Below are positions 46,176 through 57,821 of a stretch of DNA of 64,000 nt, in pieces. The DNA comes from Pisaster brevispinus (taxonomy: Eukaryota; Echinodermata; Asteroidea; Forcipulatida; Asteriidae), in contig JAMKCF010000002.1 in the NCBI GenBank assembly GCA_023634235.1, positions 1,079,001-1,143,000 on the forward strand, read 5' to 3'. Position numbers and translations under genes: made by a program. The number at the start of each line of letters is the position of its first letter. Positions within the stretch are counted from its first letter, which is position 1. The notes under the pieces were generated by a model. The model searched no databases and was not told the origin of the DNA. It saw only the letters and a program-made list of their open reading frames with translations.

Positions 46176-47434
46176 TGCTATTACTGGTATGCGCAAAAAT
46201 TGTGCGATTTTAGATTGAAAGCCATCAACATCTCCCGATAATTACTCATTCTGTGTACTTTGTCTTTATTTTTTACATCCACAAAAGCCGAACAAATTTA
46301 AAAGTATCTACACTTGTTTAAGGAACAACCTTTTTAGAAAATTATTGTGATCTTTGTGTTGTTGACACATCAATACACCAAACGATATAAATAAATAAAA
46401 CAACAAAATGATTTGATAAAACAAAACATTACTTTTTTGTTGCCGAAAATACATGTTACCTAAGTGATCTCAGTCAAGAACCGTGCTCTCCTGCTAACGT
46501 ATGACTTTAATGTCTTGATATCTGAATGCATAAAAGTTGCCAGTAAAAGGACAGCCAAACCCTGCCGAATTCTGCCCGCTGGGGTACTCGGGGGAAAAAA
46601 ATATACCGACGATTTGCGGCTGAATGGTTAACCCAATTTTCCAGTTTGCGATGTATCGATGAACGGTTTTAGGGGGGATGAAGAAAAAGTCTGCGTTAAT
46701 TTACGAACCTGCTGGAGGAGAAGACACCGAAACGAACCCGTGCAATCTGCCTCAGAGTAACCACTGATTCTCTTTCCTTCGGGCGTCTGATGTTCACAAC
46801 AAATTCTAAGTAATTACTCCCCCGAACTTTACCAAAAATCGGAGAAATTTTTATTGATTTGTTAACACGGCTCAACAGATTGATGGATTTTAATTAACGC
46901 AGATGAGTTTCCTACTTTTTTTTTTTTCAATTATTATTTTTTTAAGGATACACTTGCAAAAAGTGCAAGAAGGTGCGGGAGAAATCGTTTGAGCTTAAGT
47001 TTAATTCTGTTGGTGCCTTTGGCTAGTATGCAAATCTGATGAGGTAAAAGGGATGTTAAAACCTCTGGAGATCCGAACTCCACGTCTATCAATTAGAGGC
47101 AGAGGCCAGCTAGCACTTTTGAACACAGTAAGATTGTGCCTTTGCCCCCTTTTTCTCTCTTCGTATTGAGTTACATTGGTCGCCCTCAATTGACAACTTC
47201 CGTACTTACTTCACAGCCTAAAGTGCCACATTCGGAAAGGATGTAAATAATGGCCGGGGTGCAAGATATAGCTTCAATTTGTGAAACGATCGAGGAAATG
47301 TTGCAGATCCGAACCGTTTGGTTGCGGGGGATTTTTTATATTGAAACTGTGTAGAACATTAATGTGCTGACCTGGGCAGATTTTGTATCTAACTTGTCAC
47401 TATGGTCCAGAAGTTAGACTGCAGGACTTGCAAT
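46176..47434. other. Non-coding sequence, AT-rich with homeodomain-type TTAATTAA sites
   Basis: 46560-46920 is unusually free of repeats and holds TTAATTTACG and TTTTAATTAACGC. It could be an enhancer, but nothing in the sequence alone proves it. The minus-strand open stretch at 47001-47189 is unrecognised. Confidence 0.3.
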
Positions 47435-47441
47435 TACGTAG

Positions 47442-47493
47442 CCCCCCCCCCCAAAAAAAAAATAAATAAATTGATGCCCGTGCCCCCCCCCCC
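47442..47493 (+). repeat. Poly-C/poly-A low-complexity tract
   Basis: A run of about eleven C is followed by about ten A near 47442-47462. A second run of about twelve C lies near 47483-47494. Confidence 0.8.
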
Positions 47494-47624
47494 CCTTCGT
47501 GCCCCCTATTTGAAATATTAACTTTTGGGATTGGGAATTTCAGAGTAAAATGTAACACGCAGACAATGTACTTGTTTTTACACTTTTATTACGCTTAACT
47601 ATCTTATAACAAATAGCAATTTAC

Positions 47625-47780
47625 CTTTATTTAAATGCGCTGAAAAGGGGGCTTGTTTAACAAAAAAGACAAACGGAAACTTTGCCAGTAATGTCCCCCC
47701 TATAGGAAAAATGGTGCACCCTCTTGTGCCCCCCCCCACCCTTAATTTTTCTCCAGTTATGACGCTGCCGTACAGGAACT
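47625..47780 (+). repeat. Interspersed repeat family G, copy 2
   Basis: GCGCTGAAAAGGGGGC, AAAAATGGTGCACCCTC, CCCCACCCTTAATTTTT and GACGCTGCCG correspond to blocks at 28418-28562. The family is C-rich, which partly explains the C runs here. Confidence 0.5.
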
Positions 47781-47857
47781 TAAACGCAGTGTATTGATAT
47801 ACCAAGTGTAACATATTGCACACTGGTGTTGGGAAGCAGTATAAAACACTGCACTGT

Positions 47858-48691
47858 ATTAATAATAATAATAATAATAATAATGAAAACTTATAAAGCG
47901 CACAAATCCATCAAAGTGCTCATGGCGCTAAATACAAACAATAACGTACATAAATATGTACAATAACCAAAATTAAAACGTAAGCCTAAGCTAAGAAGTA
48001 ATCCAGAACATGTGCTATAGAAATACAATACAATTACAAATGCCATATCTAAGAAACATCGAGGGGTAAAAAAACAAATCCAACCATTTACTCAAATACC
48101 TGATTGAAAAGATGTGTTTTAAGTTTTTTTTGAAATTGGGTTAAAGAAACAGATGATTTTACTAGTGCAGGCAATTTGTTCCATAGGCGTGGGGCAGCAT
48201 GTGAGAAAGATCGGTCTCCCCATGAATGATTGGATATGGGCTCAATAAGGAGGCTAGAATTGTAAGACCGGAGTTTGCGAGGAGGATTGTATGGGTGGAG
48301 AAGATCATCAATATATGCAGGGGCATTGTTAGTGAGTGATTTATACACAAAAAGCAGAAGTTTATACTTAATCCTACTGCTTACCGGTAACCAGTGTAAT
48401 TCTTTTAAAATCGGCGTAATATGACAGGACTTTTTAGTTAAGGTAATTATACGAGCAGCATAGTTCTGAATACGCTGAAGACGCTCAATTTGAGTACAAG
48501 GTAGACCATATAGAAGTGAATTACACATGTCAAGTCTGGAAACTACGACAGAGTGGACTATCTGCTCAGTTGCATTTTGTGTTAAAAATTTCCTTACTTT
48601 GCCTATATTACGAATGTGAAATGTGTTTTCTAGTGTTATTGATTCCTTTTGTTTCAGGTCCAAACCAATCCAATCAATTAATGTCATCATT
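47858..48691 (-). mobile_element. LINE (non-LTR retrotransposon), 5'-truncated insertion
   Basis: The unit contains the last 200 codons of ORF2 (48088-48690), about 200 bases of 3' UTR and a terminal (ATT)n tract at 47858-47884, preceded by GCGCTTTATAAGTTTTCATT. An in-frame TGA lies directly before the first ATG, and homology to LINE proteins stops about there, so the 5' part was lost by the usual incomplete reverse transcription. Target-site duplications were not identified by eye. Confidence 0.9.
48088..48690 (-). CDS. LINE ORF2 carboxy-terminal fragment (downstream of reverse transcriptase)
   Basis: The intact 200-codon frame encodes only the end of a LINE ORF2. In full-length elements ORF2 carries an endonuclease and a reverse transcriptase that copy the element into DNA. 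Neither catalytic domain is present here: no polymerase YxDD box is included. Recognisable conserved blocks are HIRNIGKVRKFL (25-36), SRLDMCNSLLYGLP (51-64), LQRIQNYAARII (71-82), ELHWLPVSSRIKYKLLL (97-113), WGDRSFSHAAPRLWNKLP (157-174) and FQKKLKTHLF (186-195). These are the hallmark order after the polymerase domain of CR1/L2/jockey-group elements. The first dozen residues are not conserved and come from the truncation junction. The frame has no internal stop, so the insertion is fairly young. No host function is expected. Confidence 0.92.
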   Translation of the reverse strand: MMTLIDWIGLDLKQKESITLENTFHIRNIGKVRKFLTQNATEQIVHSVVVSRLDMCNSLLYGLPCTQIERLQRIQNYAARIITLTKKSCHITPILKELHWLPVSSRIKYKLLLFVYKSLTNNAPAYIDDLLHPYNPPRKLRSYNSSLLIEPISNHSWGDRSFSHAAPRLWNKLPALVKSSVSLTQFQKKLKTHLFNQVFE

Positions 48692-48960
48692 CAACACGAC
48701 TTGAAACTGATTTAAGGCCGTTGTAGAAGCAATAAAAAAACCTTCACATTAATAACACAGCGGCACCAACCAAAATGCCGTCATAAATTGCTTGGCTGTC
48801 AGGGATACTTTAATATATTAGGAGAAATCCTGGCATTTCAAGATCACATTTTCAAGTTGTCCACGATACGAACAAACGGATGAACATGATGAGCTGGTAT
48901 ATGTTTTCACCACCCCCCAAAAAACAACACTTCTTTATACAAATATGGCGTGCAGTTGCA
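48692..48960. other. Non-coding sequence, nothing recognised
   Basis: No repeat or gene signal supported. Confidence 0.4.
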
Positions 48961-49020
48961 TGTCTTGGCCGAGCGGTTAAGAGCACCGGACTCAGGCTAT
49001 GGTGTTTCTGATCATTAAGA
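48961..49020 (+). mobile_element. SINE head fragment (tRNA-like 5' half)
   Basis: TCTTGGCCGAGCGGTTAAGA followed by GCACCGGACTCAGGCTATGG and TGTTTCTGATC is the head shared by this window's Leu/Ser-like SINEs. The expected B-box (GGTTCGAATCC) is absent after 49020, so it is a truncated SINE rather than a working tRNA gene. Confidence 0.7.
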
Positions 49021-49523
49021 CGGTATCCAGGCAATCAATTCATGCTAATCCCGCACATCCAACGACCGATAACTTTATGTCAATCAAACTTGTTCATGCG
49101 TCGAACAAAATAATAGTCTCGCTTTACTTCGATGTCATTATTTATTTACTTTGGCGACACACCCCCACACATACATCAATAACAAGTTGTTTTATTAAGT
49201 TACATCATGACTCTGGACAGATTATCCCGGGTTGAGTGGGATTGGAACAAGTCTGAGAGATATTTGAAAAGACATTTTTAAGGTGAAATGGTCCCCGAAT
49301 GCTTTAAAACCACTCGCAAACATAGCGGCCAGATTTCTGGGTAACCCCCCCCCCCCCTGACGATTTAAGAAAATAAGTAAGCGAATGTTGATAACCACAG
49401 ACCGGAGCGTCAAGACAAGAGAAACCCATTGATTGGGGAGCGAGACTTGATTGGCAAAAGGGGATATCAGATTTGGCAAGCTTCAATCTCGGGCTGGTAT
49501 CAAAGTATACTTTACTCTAAGGA
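49021..49523. other. Non-coding sequence with a C13 run
   Basis: Thirteen C at 49345-49357. No gene signal. Confidence 0.4.
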
Positions 49524-49740
49524 AGGGCCTTGTCACACGAGGCAACTTTTACAGGCAACTTGGAGGCAACCAACTGTAGTGCATGCTACAGGACCACTTT
49601 GGTAGCACAGGAGTCATTTTTCAAACAATGTCTTATGATTCCCATTGAAAAATATATGAACATTGAATTGGGAATGTCTTTTCATCATGGAGATTACCTG
49701 GAACTGGTTGTCTGTAAATTGCCTCGTGTGACAAGGCCCT
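49524..49740. mobile_element. MITE with 22-bp perfect terminal inverted repeats
   Basis: AGGGCCTTGTCACACGAGGC at the left is perfectly inverted at the right as GCCTCGTGTGACAAGGCCCT; the match continues to AGGCAA/TTGCCT. The 217-bp element has GGCAAC repeats near the left end and no meaningful coding sequence. Flanks read TAAGGA on the left and TAAGAA on the right, a possible imperfect target-site duplication. It is a non-autonomous DNA transposon; the superfamily is uncertain (hAT-like sizes are plausible). Confidence 0.9.
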
Positions 49741-49823
49741 AAGAACTCACCACAATCAACAGTGCGTTGGGAAACGTTAAAGTAGGATTCGGCATCAGAG
49801 TACGTCCCGCATACACTTCTAGA

Positions 49824-50062
49824 AACACCTGAGTCAGAATTTATCCATATTCCAGGTCAAGGGGGGGGGGGGCGACCTCTTTCTTGGTCAGGTTGACCCG
49901 GGAGGTAGTTAAACAGTGGGATTTTAACTCGGATTCGGCACCATTTTGACCCATTTCTGGGTCATTTTGACAGAGATTCCGGACAATATTGACACATGAA
50001 TGGGTCATGCCTAAAGGGACCCTGATTTGGATCAGTTTAGACCCGGAAGTTATTAAAGTGTG
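49824..50062. mobile_element. GGGTCA/TGACCC foldback element, copy 4
   Basis: Contains TGGTCAGGTTGACCCGGGAG (49885), TTTTGACCCATTTCTGGGTC and ATGAATGGGTCATGCC, and ends TTTAGACCCGGAAGTTATTA then AAGTGTG. A run of about fourteen G at 49861-49872 has expanded inside it. Non-coding. Confidence 0.75.
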
Positions 50063-51902
50063 TTCAAGCGGGGTTGTCTGCTGAAGAATATAGCCAAATA
50101 TAAACAGTTTTGCTTTCATTGTTGTTATTATTATTATTATTATTTGGTTTTTGCACTTACACCTATATGTATTAACAATGTACACTCAGTACTTTTTTTT
50201 TCGTGGATATTGTGCAAAGATGCACTATCTTTGAATGACTAAAGTGACTCCCGCTGAATCACGTTGCAGTGAAACATTTTCTGTCAACAGTTGTAAACAG
50301 AACTTCCTGATGAAACTTTCCCTCTTTTTAAGCCAATTTCTTTTTCTGCTGAAATTGAGTTTCTGATTGTCACATTTCAATCTCCCCCACCTTGCCTTGG
50401 GGTGATAATTTTCTTACATCTAAATTTGGTCCGAGTATATACCTTATGGGCCGGTCATGGGAAGAAAGAGAGAGAGAGAGAGCGCGCGAGAGAACAATTT
50501 CACGGGCTGGAGTTTAATCTAGCGAGCTTTCGGTTAGACAGTCTACCGTGAATTGGGCCAAAATTACCCCCGAGGGGAGGTGGATCGCTGGCCGGTCCGA
50601 CAAGCAAATTGCTGGCATATCTACTTCATTACATCTCATCGCACGATCTGTTGAATATATATGTGTTTTGATTATTGTGACGGTGTACGGATAAAGACCA
50701 GTGAAGGTGGTTATTCTTTTTACAGTGTCACATTTTTTTCTTTCTTAATTGTCATATATCAAATGAAGTTTACATAATTGGCAATTAAATCACTGGTGAA
50801 TTACCGTTGTAGGCATAATGACCAATGTGAGTTAGTTAATCCTATCGACGCAGAGTTTGTCTCTTTGAGTCCTTCTGTGAAACAAACAACCATATGTACA
50901 TCTGTACAGGGATTCGAACCCAAGACGCTAGATATCCATAAAACAACGTGGACGTGTCACTTTAAATTAAGGACCGAGAAGTGTGTGCCAACAACAGACT
51001 TTTAAACAAGGTAATTTTTTTGCAGACTGCATACAGCAAACAAAATGTGTACCGTTCTAAAAGTATTTGATTAATTGCTTAAATATCAGTCCATTAACTA
51101 GTTATTTTATTAATTAGTTAAAATAAATCAATAATGACAGCTCTTGTTTATGCTGGACCAAAGGTAGGGTCATAGATTGGTGTTTCTCATTGAAATGCTA
51201 GTATATGGGCAAAATTACCCAGAAAGATATCAACTAAATTCACCTTAAAACCATTTTCAAATGATAACAAGGGGTGAGTCACACCTCTCTACAATGTATA
51301 ACTTTTATACTTCGTAAATTCATGCTGCCCGTTTAGGTTTCATCTTGTTGTAGTGCTAAAGTGCTTTTCCAAGTCATTTCAACACCCAGATCAATTCATA
51401 GCAGTCAGTCTCTTTAGGCTCTTCAATAACTTCGATATTTTGTTCAATTCTGAAGGAAATTTAAACCGCTTCAATAAACCGTGGCCATGTTTATACAAGT
51501 AGATGTGAACTCAAAGCAAATCTCACATAGTTCAGTAATCTTTTCATTGCGAAAGATTCTCGATCTTTCAATTTGATTTTTATTTATTTTCTTTCACAAC
51601 TTGACTGAAGCATTCGCATTATTTCGTTTAAACTTCCCCTCCGGCATTGCCCTGTTTTCTCAAATATCACTTCCATGTTTTTTCAGAAACTTAAAGCAAT
51701 ATTCATAACAAGATTGTTTCTTTCTTGCTCAAAGGAATCTATATGAATTTTTCATGAGGCTTCGATTGCAACATAAAAGTAGTTTCAATATAAAAAAAAG
51801 GTTGGGGTGTTACTACCGGAGTTTTGACCACACATTGTTGTTTTAGGCCGTCACAGAAAAATAACCTGAGGCTTGAACAGTCAACAATCGAAAAACACAG
51901 AA
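50063..51902. other. Non-coding sequence; short ATT and GA tracts, isolated B-box
   Basis: (ATT)6 near 50123, (GA)9 near 50469, and GGGATTCGAACCCAAGAC near 50910, a T-arm and B-box-like piece without a head. No gene is supported. Confidence 0.4.
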
Positions 51903-52079
51903 CGCTGCAAAAACTGGGGGTGTTAAAATGATCCGCTTGGTATCTCATAAGTGCCAACACTGACACGGTGTTAATTATCCCGGTTACTATAACGTTGGTA
52001 AAATTAACACCGTGCCAGTGTTGTCACATTACAATCTATATACCAAAATAACAAATTTAACACAACAGTCTTTGCAGTG
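51903..52079. mobile_element. Family D (TAACACC/GTGTTA) foldback element, full copy
   Basis: The ends CGCTGCAAAAACTGGGGGTG and CACAACAGTCTTTGCAGTG form an imperfect inverted repeat (CACTGCAAARACTG). Inside are AACACTGACACGGTGTTAAT and AAAATTAACACCGTGCCAGT. The 177-bp size and CACTGC termini fit a MITE. Related pieces lie at 42955 and 32795. Confidence 0.75.
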
Positions 52080-52500
52080 AAAGGTTTAGAGTTTGACTTT
52101 ATCAAAAAACGAAGAGACATGTACTTTGAAAAGGAAAATTGGGGGAGGTAAGCGACAACAGCACCGTGGTTATGAAAAAAAGGTGTCATTTAAACTGTTA
52201 TTAATAATAATAATAATAAGTAAAATAGGGATGCTAGGAGATACGCTGCTGCAGTCGTTTTGCTGTACAAGACGAAGAAACTGTTGCATCAAGTCAAAAC
52301 CTAATGGTTTTCATGTTTTCTTTTACCATTCCCCCCCCCCCCACTCGCTCAGATTGAAATTACGTTTTTCATCAAATATTTGGTTTTCGATGGGTACTTT
52401 TTATTAAAGAAATATCGTCTTTCTTTTCGTAGATTGATTAATTTGTGAAATATGAAGAGCTTTTAGATATGACTTGTAGTTATTATTACACTCTGCTCTC
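52080..52500. other. Non-coding sequence with a C12 run
   Basis: Twelve C at 52331-52342. A TTAATAATAATAATAATAAG tract near 52199. No gene signal. Confidence 0.4.
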
Positions 52501-52943
52501 TTAAAGGTAGGGTAATAGTAGGTTGGGTTTTTTTGTTGGTCAAAGTATTGCTTATTTCTAGGCAAAATTATGAATACAAGTCACATTTCAAAGTTTCTGC
52601 TGAATACAGTGTCAATTTGCTGAGAAAATCGCAAAAAAACACAGCACTGTGTTTTCACAAGAAAGTCGAATCCATCCACATTTATCGAGGTGACAGCAGG
52701 CACCAACCGCATCTCTGGCCGCAGCATTCACGAACGGGCACCCAACCATGAAAGGATTCCTGCATGTTTTTTTTCTTCAGATTCAAACATTTTGGATGAC
52801 AAATGTTCCAAACCAAATTACTTCGAAGAGGGATTCTCTCTAAAAAGTAGCTGATACTCTCAACAGCTGCAATCTTCTCACCAAGTAAAGTTATGTGGCC
52901 ATTAATTTTTGGAGTATTTACGAATCTAGGACTCTGCCTTTAA
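52501..52943 (+). mobile_element. Family B foldback transposon, full-length reference copy
   Basis: The 443-bp element begins TTAAAGGTAGGGTAATAGTA and ends GGACTCTGCCTTTAA, so both ends carry TTAAAGG-like inverted termini at TTAA. The central landmark is GAGGTGACAGCAGGCACCAA followed by CCGCATCTCTGGCCGCAGC. Copies: 4940-5130 (+), 20218-20650 (-) and 31480-31708 (-). Non-coding. Confidence 0.85.
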
Positions 52944-53334
52944 CACAAGATTTGTTAAAATTGCAGCCACATCAGCCGGATTGAGTTTCTATTCAAATTT
53001 ACAATATTAAATTCCAGACACAAACCCAGTGTCAGTGTTTCACGACAGCATTACATGGGCGGTCATGATTTCGAGGGAATATACCCTCACACGATACAAA
53101 ACAAAATCAATCAAATTTCCCCAATATATTTGTGTCTTTCCTTCGTAGGACGTTGATCACTTTTCATTTACGTTATGATGGTAAGGTCACTTATAGTTCT
53201 TTGAATGTTGGATGAGGTTTTTAAAGGCAGTAGGGATTTCGAAGACGTAATTTGATTTAGAAAAAAACAGGGTTGTCGTAAAATTATCAGAATCGTGAAT
53301 TTGGCAAAGTTCTTTATCAGATGCCGCACAACAA
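52944..53334. other. Non-coding sequence
   Basis: TTTTTAAAGGCAGTAGGG near 53218 resembles the terminus of families B and C, but no matching body follows. Confidence 0.35.
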
Positions 53335-53440
53335 CGGATGAAGCTCAGCGATCAATCACTGGACGCCAAGTGTGAACAAACGGAGCAGTGGACACCAGAG
53401 GAAAAGATAGAGAGACAAGCTGCAAAAATACTGGGGATTT
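53335..53440 (+). pseudogene. Decayed LINE ORF2 carboxy-terminal fragment (WTP...WRDELQ type)
   Basis: From 53360 the plus strand encodes WTPSVNKRSSGHQRKR, then a TAG, then RDKLQKYWG. This is the Gly/Arg-rich GRP..RWRDE segment found near the carboxy end of endonuclease-reverse-transcriptase LINE proteins. At DNA level it matches the complement of 57985-58025 and 57925-57975 (CAATCAATCACTGGACGCC and following). One stop codon and a short length mark it as dead. Confidence 0.6.
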
Positions 53441-54772
53441 TTGCCGTTTTGCATAAATCACTTCTTTTAGGGTTTGGGGACGCCTGTTAAACAATCACTG
53501 GTTGTTTAGACAAGTTCACTTGTACATAGGAGTTATGAAAGAATGATAAAAAACGCATTACAAGTTATATATATTCACATAGTTACCTATGAAACAAGTT
53601 TTATCCCTTCAAATGCCATGATAATTGTTGATACGACCTTGTTGCACCGAACGTTTACACGCGGTTTCAGATTGGTAAACAATCTTGATGATACGACTTT
53701 GTTGCGCAAACTTGAGCAATCGAATGGGGAATAACGTCATACTTTCTTAGTGCAACAACGTCGTATATGTGAGATATGACGTCGAGTATTGTATCTTTGT
53801 AATTACTTTTTGGACAAATTACTAAATTTCACAGTTTATTCAAACAGAAATAGAAGCACTTTTTGTATAATTTTACTAGATTTCACCTAAAAAATGTAAT
53901 ATACGCCCCTTTTTGCTCTGACGTATTTTTGTTTTCAAGTTAAAATTGCCGTCAGCCTCAATCAGTTTTCAACTCATTTCATAATAATCTTTGACCCAGA
54001 TTTGTATTGCTTTTTGAACAGGACAACATTCTCTTTGCCCACCACAGTCCTCGAGATTTGAAAAACATGAGTTCAAATTTCAAGCCCTGTTGTGTATTCG
54101 AGGAGCTCTTCTCCCACAAAAAAAATAATTTTACAACTTGTCACCTGATATTGTGTACGACAAAATTACAAAAAAAATGTTGTAGAAAACATAGCCTCAG
54201 AAAGCTTTACACTGAAATTGAAAAGACCAAAAACTATATTTTTGAGGTGGATAAACACCCCAAGCCCGTCTCCTGGGTGGACTGTTGGCCGAAGCCCACT
54301 AATTAACTTGCCCTCGGAAACAAACCAATCTCTTGGGTAGCGCCATTCACGTCATTCTTGACTCCAGTGGACATGTTTTCATCGCCTGTATCGGGTTCCA
54401 AGAATGGGGGCCTGACTGCTTCCCGAATTCCACCCTCGATTTGGTTTACACTGATCCAGAAAACAAGTAATTGGCATGGTTGCTGTACCATGGGATAGTA
54501 ACGGTCAACACCTGACTTTGGCAAACCCTTTTATACGTATTATGCCCTATATGCAACAGCAATGATAAACACTGGCTTTGATTAAACAAGCAAGGGTCCT
54601 GACTTTTTCCCCCTCAGCCTCATTTTGGATACATTGATCTAAGGTCGTTTTCGAGACCAAGGCTCCGTCCTCAGCTCTGGTTGGGCTTCGTCTGCCTTTA
54701 GGAAACTTTTTAACGCGGACGTTTTCAAATTAGTGACGGAGCCTTGGCGGAAGCCGTGCTGCCGAAAAGGGT
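53441..54772. other. Non-coding sequence; inverted and direct repeat cluster at 53630-53767
   Basis: GATACGACCTTGTTGCAC (53630) is inverted as GTGCAACAACGTCGTATA (53750) and repeated directly as GATACGACTTTGTTGCGC (53690). This may be a tiny foldback element. Open frames at 54007-54306 and 54303-54524 are unrecognised. Confidence 0.45.
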
Positions 54773-55003
54773 ACACTCTTAAAAAAAAAACGGTCAGAAT
54801 TTACCAAGATCCGGGTCCCTTTGGGGTCTGACCCTTTCCGGGTCAGTATGACCCGGAATATGTGTCCAAATGACCCAGAAATAGGTCAAATTCACGCATA
54901 AACCGGGTTAAATAGTCCTGTAATGACGAGTTACCTGGTCAGCCTGATCCAGAAATAGGTCAGGTTTCCTGGTACCCGGATTCCGGGTCAGTTTGTAGTG
55001 TCT
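54773..55003. mobile_element. GGGTCA/TGACCC foldback element, copy 5 (best preserved left end)
   Basis: Starts ACACTCTTAAAAAAAAAACG and ends TTCCGGGTCAGTTTGTAGTG. Internally CCGGGTCAGTATGACCCGG contains a perfect GGGTCA-3-TGACCC palindrome at 54840-54854. AGAAATAGGTCAAATT and AGAAATAGGTCAGG are further half-sites. Size about 230 bp, non-coding. Confidence 0.8.
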
Positions 55004-57821
55004 AAATTGGGGGAAATATCAAGGTCGGTTCACCGTCACCGGCAGTTCTACGTCTTGCGTGCAGTTGGTGTTTCTCGGTCGGACGAAATCAACAAGTCCC
55101 GACATTTGAATATAGACACCCATCAGACCCTCTAGGCACTGCTTGATACTTTTAATCTTGGAGAATGTTGAAGTCCGGGAGGTATTTCTGTGGGGCTAAG
55201 GCGTTTAATATTCCCGGGCAATAATTAACGGGTACAAGGGGGGAATACGGCAGGTGTGATTGCCACGTGTTTGTGACACGTACCCGGTGTCACCCCGGGA
55301 CGGTTTTGAACCACAGGTGTGTTGTGAGTGTGCTCCTCTCAAAAGTCAATGAGGGAAGTCACAGACTTGTTCATCAAATGCAGAGTTGGCATTCGTTGCT
55401 CTTAAGGGCAGAGGATGCACGAGGAACTTGCGGTCGTGTTCGGGTTCAAACAGATGGGAAATGATTGAGATCTCACTTTAGGGATAGCGCTAAATTCATT
55501 TCAAACTTGCCCAACAGCGATCTACATACAATAGCACTTTCCAAGCCGTGAGTTTGCAAGAGAAGTTGCATTTAAAAAGCAGGTTAGATGTGCAAAAAAG
55601 TATGTACAGCACAGTTTCTCTCGAAGAAAGATAAAAAATGTATCTCAAGACGTGTTGGGATCAGTCTGCTTTGAAAAACAAGTTGCTTGAAATACTGTCA
55701 TTTCTAAATCGAAACAGATTGTTACAATAGCGAAGATGTTCACGTGGGACTCAGCCTGCTCACACATAAACAAAGTTTAATCTCTATTCAAAGTGGTAAG
55801 AATGTCACTGGTGGTTGTCTGGACTTCCTATAGTATGTATACCATATATTGACTCAAAGACACTAAGTATAACATGAGCAGCAGCTTTAGGTCACTATTG
55901 CTGTAATCTGTCAGGCCAACAGCATCAGGCGAGTTTAGCTTATCTACCAGTGGTACATTCTACTCTGATCCGTAGAGAATAAGCGTCCGAGTTGCACCAT
56001 ACCACCAAAACCGATGCTGTACCTTATATTGACTCAATGTGTACAAGAAAACCAGTGACAGTGCCGGGAGCTTTGTCACCATCACCGATAATGTAAAGAC
56101 ATTAGGACAACTAAATTCCTTCCTCCATGACCCACCTATGAAGCAGCAGTTTGTCAAATATCATTGTACCTTATCTTTATTCAAAAGAAGTGAGCGTACA
56201 GTAGCAGTTTGGTATAAGCAGAACCACTGTCCAGGGTTGAACCATACCTTGGGGAAAAAAAGAAGAAAAGAGAGAGACAAATGCAGTAAATCATAGCGGA
56301 AGAGTAGCCAGTATGAGTCAGCCACTGTGATCACTTCAATCTGCAGCCCTGCGTACATATTGCCGTCCCACAGTCTCCAATATCCTTAACAGATCATCTT
56401 AACCCAGATTTAACGATTGGAAATTCATCGGCCGAAGCAAACACCGCACTTGCTCTTGCCCCTCCCCTAATACCCCCGTGATCAATACGTCAAGAATACC
56501 AAAATTCAAGGAGCCCCTGCTGAACTGGCGGATTTCATTGTGAAGTCAATGCAGTTTTCCCCTCAGTTTATACGGACAAAGACTTGCTGAAGTGGCACAC
56601 CCGTTAAAACCCCAGCCACTTCAACTTCATTTCCCACCTCCATTTATCTGTTAGCGGTTACCTGATAGTCCATTCTGCCATTTTGAATATATAAATATAA
56701 AAATATGCAGTAATCTCTTGTCTTGGAATGCGTTTTCATGAATTGCTTTTTTCTTTCTTTCTTCTCTTTTTTTATTTTGCCACAGTCTTCAAATCTGCCG
56801 CTGATCTCTTTGTGATGAAAGTGCATAATAATACTATGTATCTTTTTACCTGTATCTATTTCATAAAGAAAATAAAGATCTGTCTATCTACCGTTAGTGA
56901 GTTGTGTATACCGATTATTTTTCTTTCTGAAGAAAAAACGTGCGTTTTATACAAAATAGAGATTGACCCGCTTTGGCTGTTTTCTCAAAGGGTTTTTTAA
57001 AAAACACGCGCATTATTCACCGGTATTTGTTCTGTCTTGAGCCATTGTTTCCAGTCACACCCATACAACTCTCTTTCAATGGCAATTGTTCTCCGTTTTC
57101 CAACATTCGATATCTTGGTTCTTCCCCCAACTTTTGATCTGGGGTTGTGAATTCTGTAAACGCTCACAAAATATTGGAATCGAATTTCGCTCTCGCTTTT
57201 TTTTTCGGGGGCGATAAGTCTTCCCAGGACATTCTGTTGTCCCAACCGATCAATCCAACGCTGTTCCATGACAAACGCGTAAGTTCTAGCTCGATGTATA
57301 GCGAAACCCGTTTCTGCAGCGTGCACGCACATCGATTTTTAACAGTCCAGACACGAAAGAGCCGTCGGATGTCACTCTTCCAGTCAAGCAAACCTTTCAA
57401 AATGATTGCTGCCCATTATATCACACAGAAACGCAAGATGTCCTTTTTTCCCCCTTGGTCCAAATCATGAAACGTGTCACCCTAGTTTCTGGCGAGAGCG
57501 TCGAGGTTTCTACACACGGGAAATCAAAGTATATTGTGTTTCTCTATTCACGTTCCTTTCTTCTAGTTCAATTTATACTTTACCCGTTCTCCGTAGAACT
57601 CCAGCCCTTCCCTTCACCCTGGCCACAACCAATAGCACGATATCTTCTCTTTTACAGACACACAAAATATGCTGATTCCTACATGAAGTCCCTAGAGCGC
57701 TCCGTAACAATGTGGTACAATAGTTACTGTGCAGACTTTGCTCTATTTGGGTCTTCTTCTTTTTTGTGACAAAATTTACTGCTACTCGTGACACCTAATT
57801 TTTTTTATTTTTTTATTTTTA
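55004..57821. other. Non-coding sequence, largely unremarkable
   Basis: Several overlapping chance frames of 60-111 codons (for example 56997-57332 and 57455-57769), none with a recognisable domain. TTTCTTTC-type pyrimidine tracts near 56750. No shared repeat found. Confidence 0.4.

Noticed and set aside
48961..49020. Possible tRNA-Leu or tRNA-Ser gene
   Set aside because: A-box-like head only; no T-arm/B-box or acceptor-stem partner follows, so it is a SINE fragment.
50900..50960. SINE or tRNA at the GGGATTCGAACCC word
   Set aside because: Only a 13-base T-arm-like word is present; neither head nor body follows.
54007..54306. 99-codon plus-strand open frame
   Set aside because: Composition is lysine/cysteine mixed without domain; AAAAAAT-rich DNA explains the lysines.
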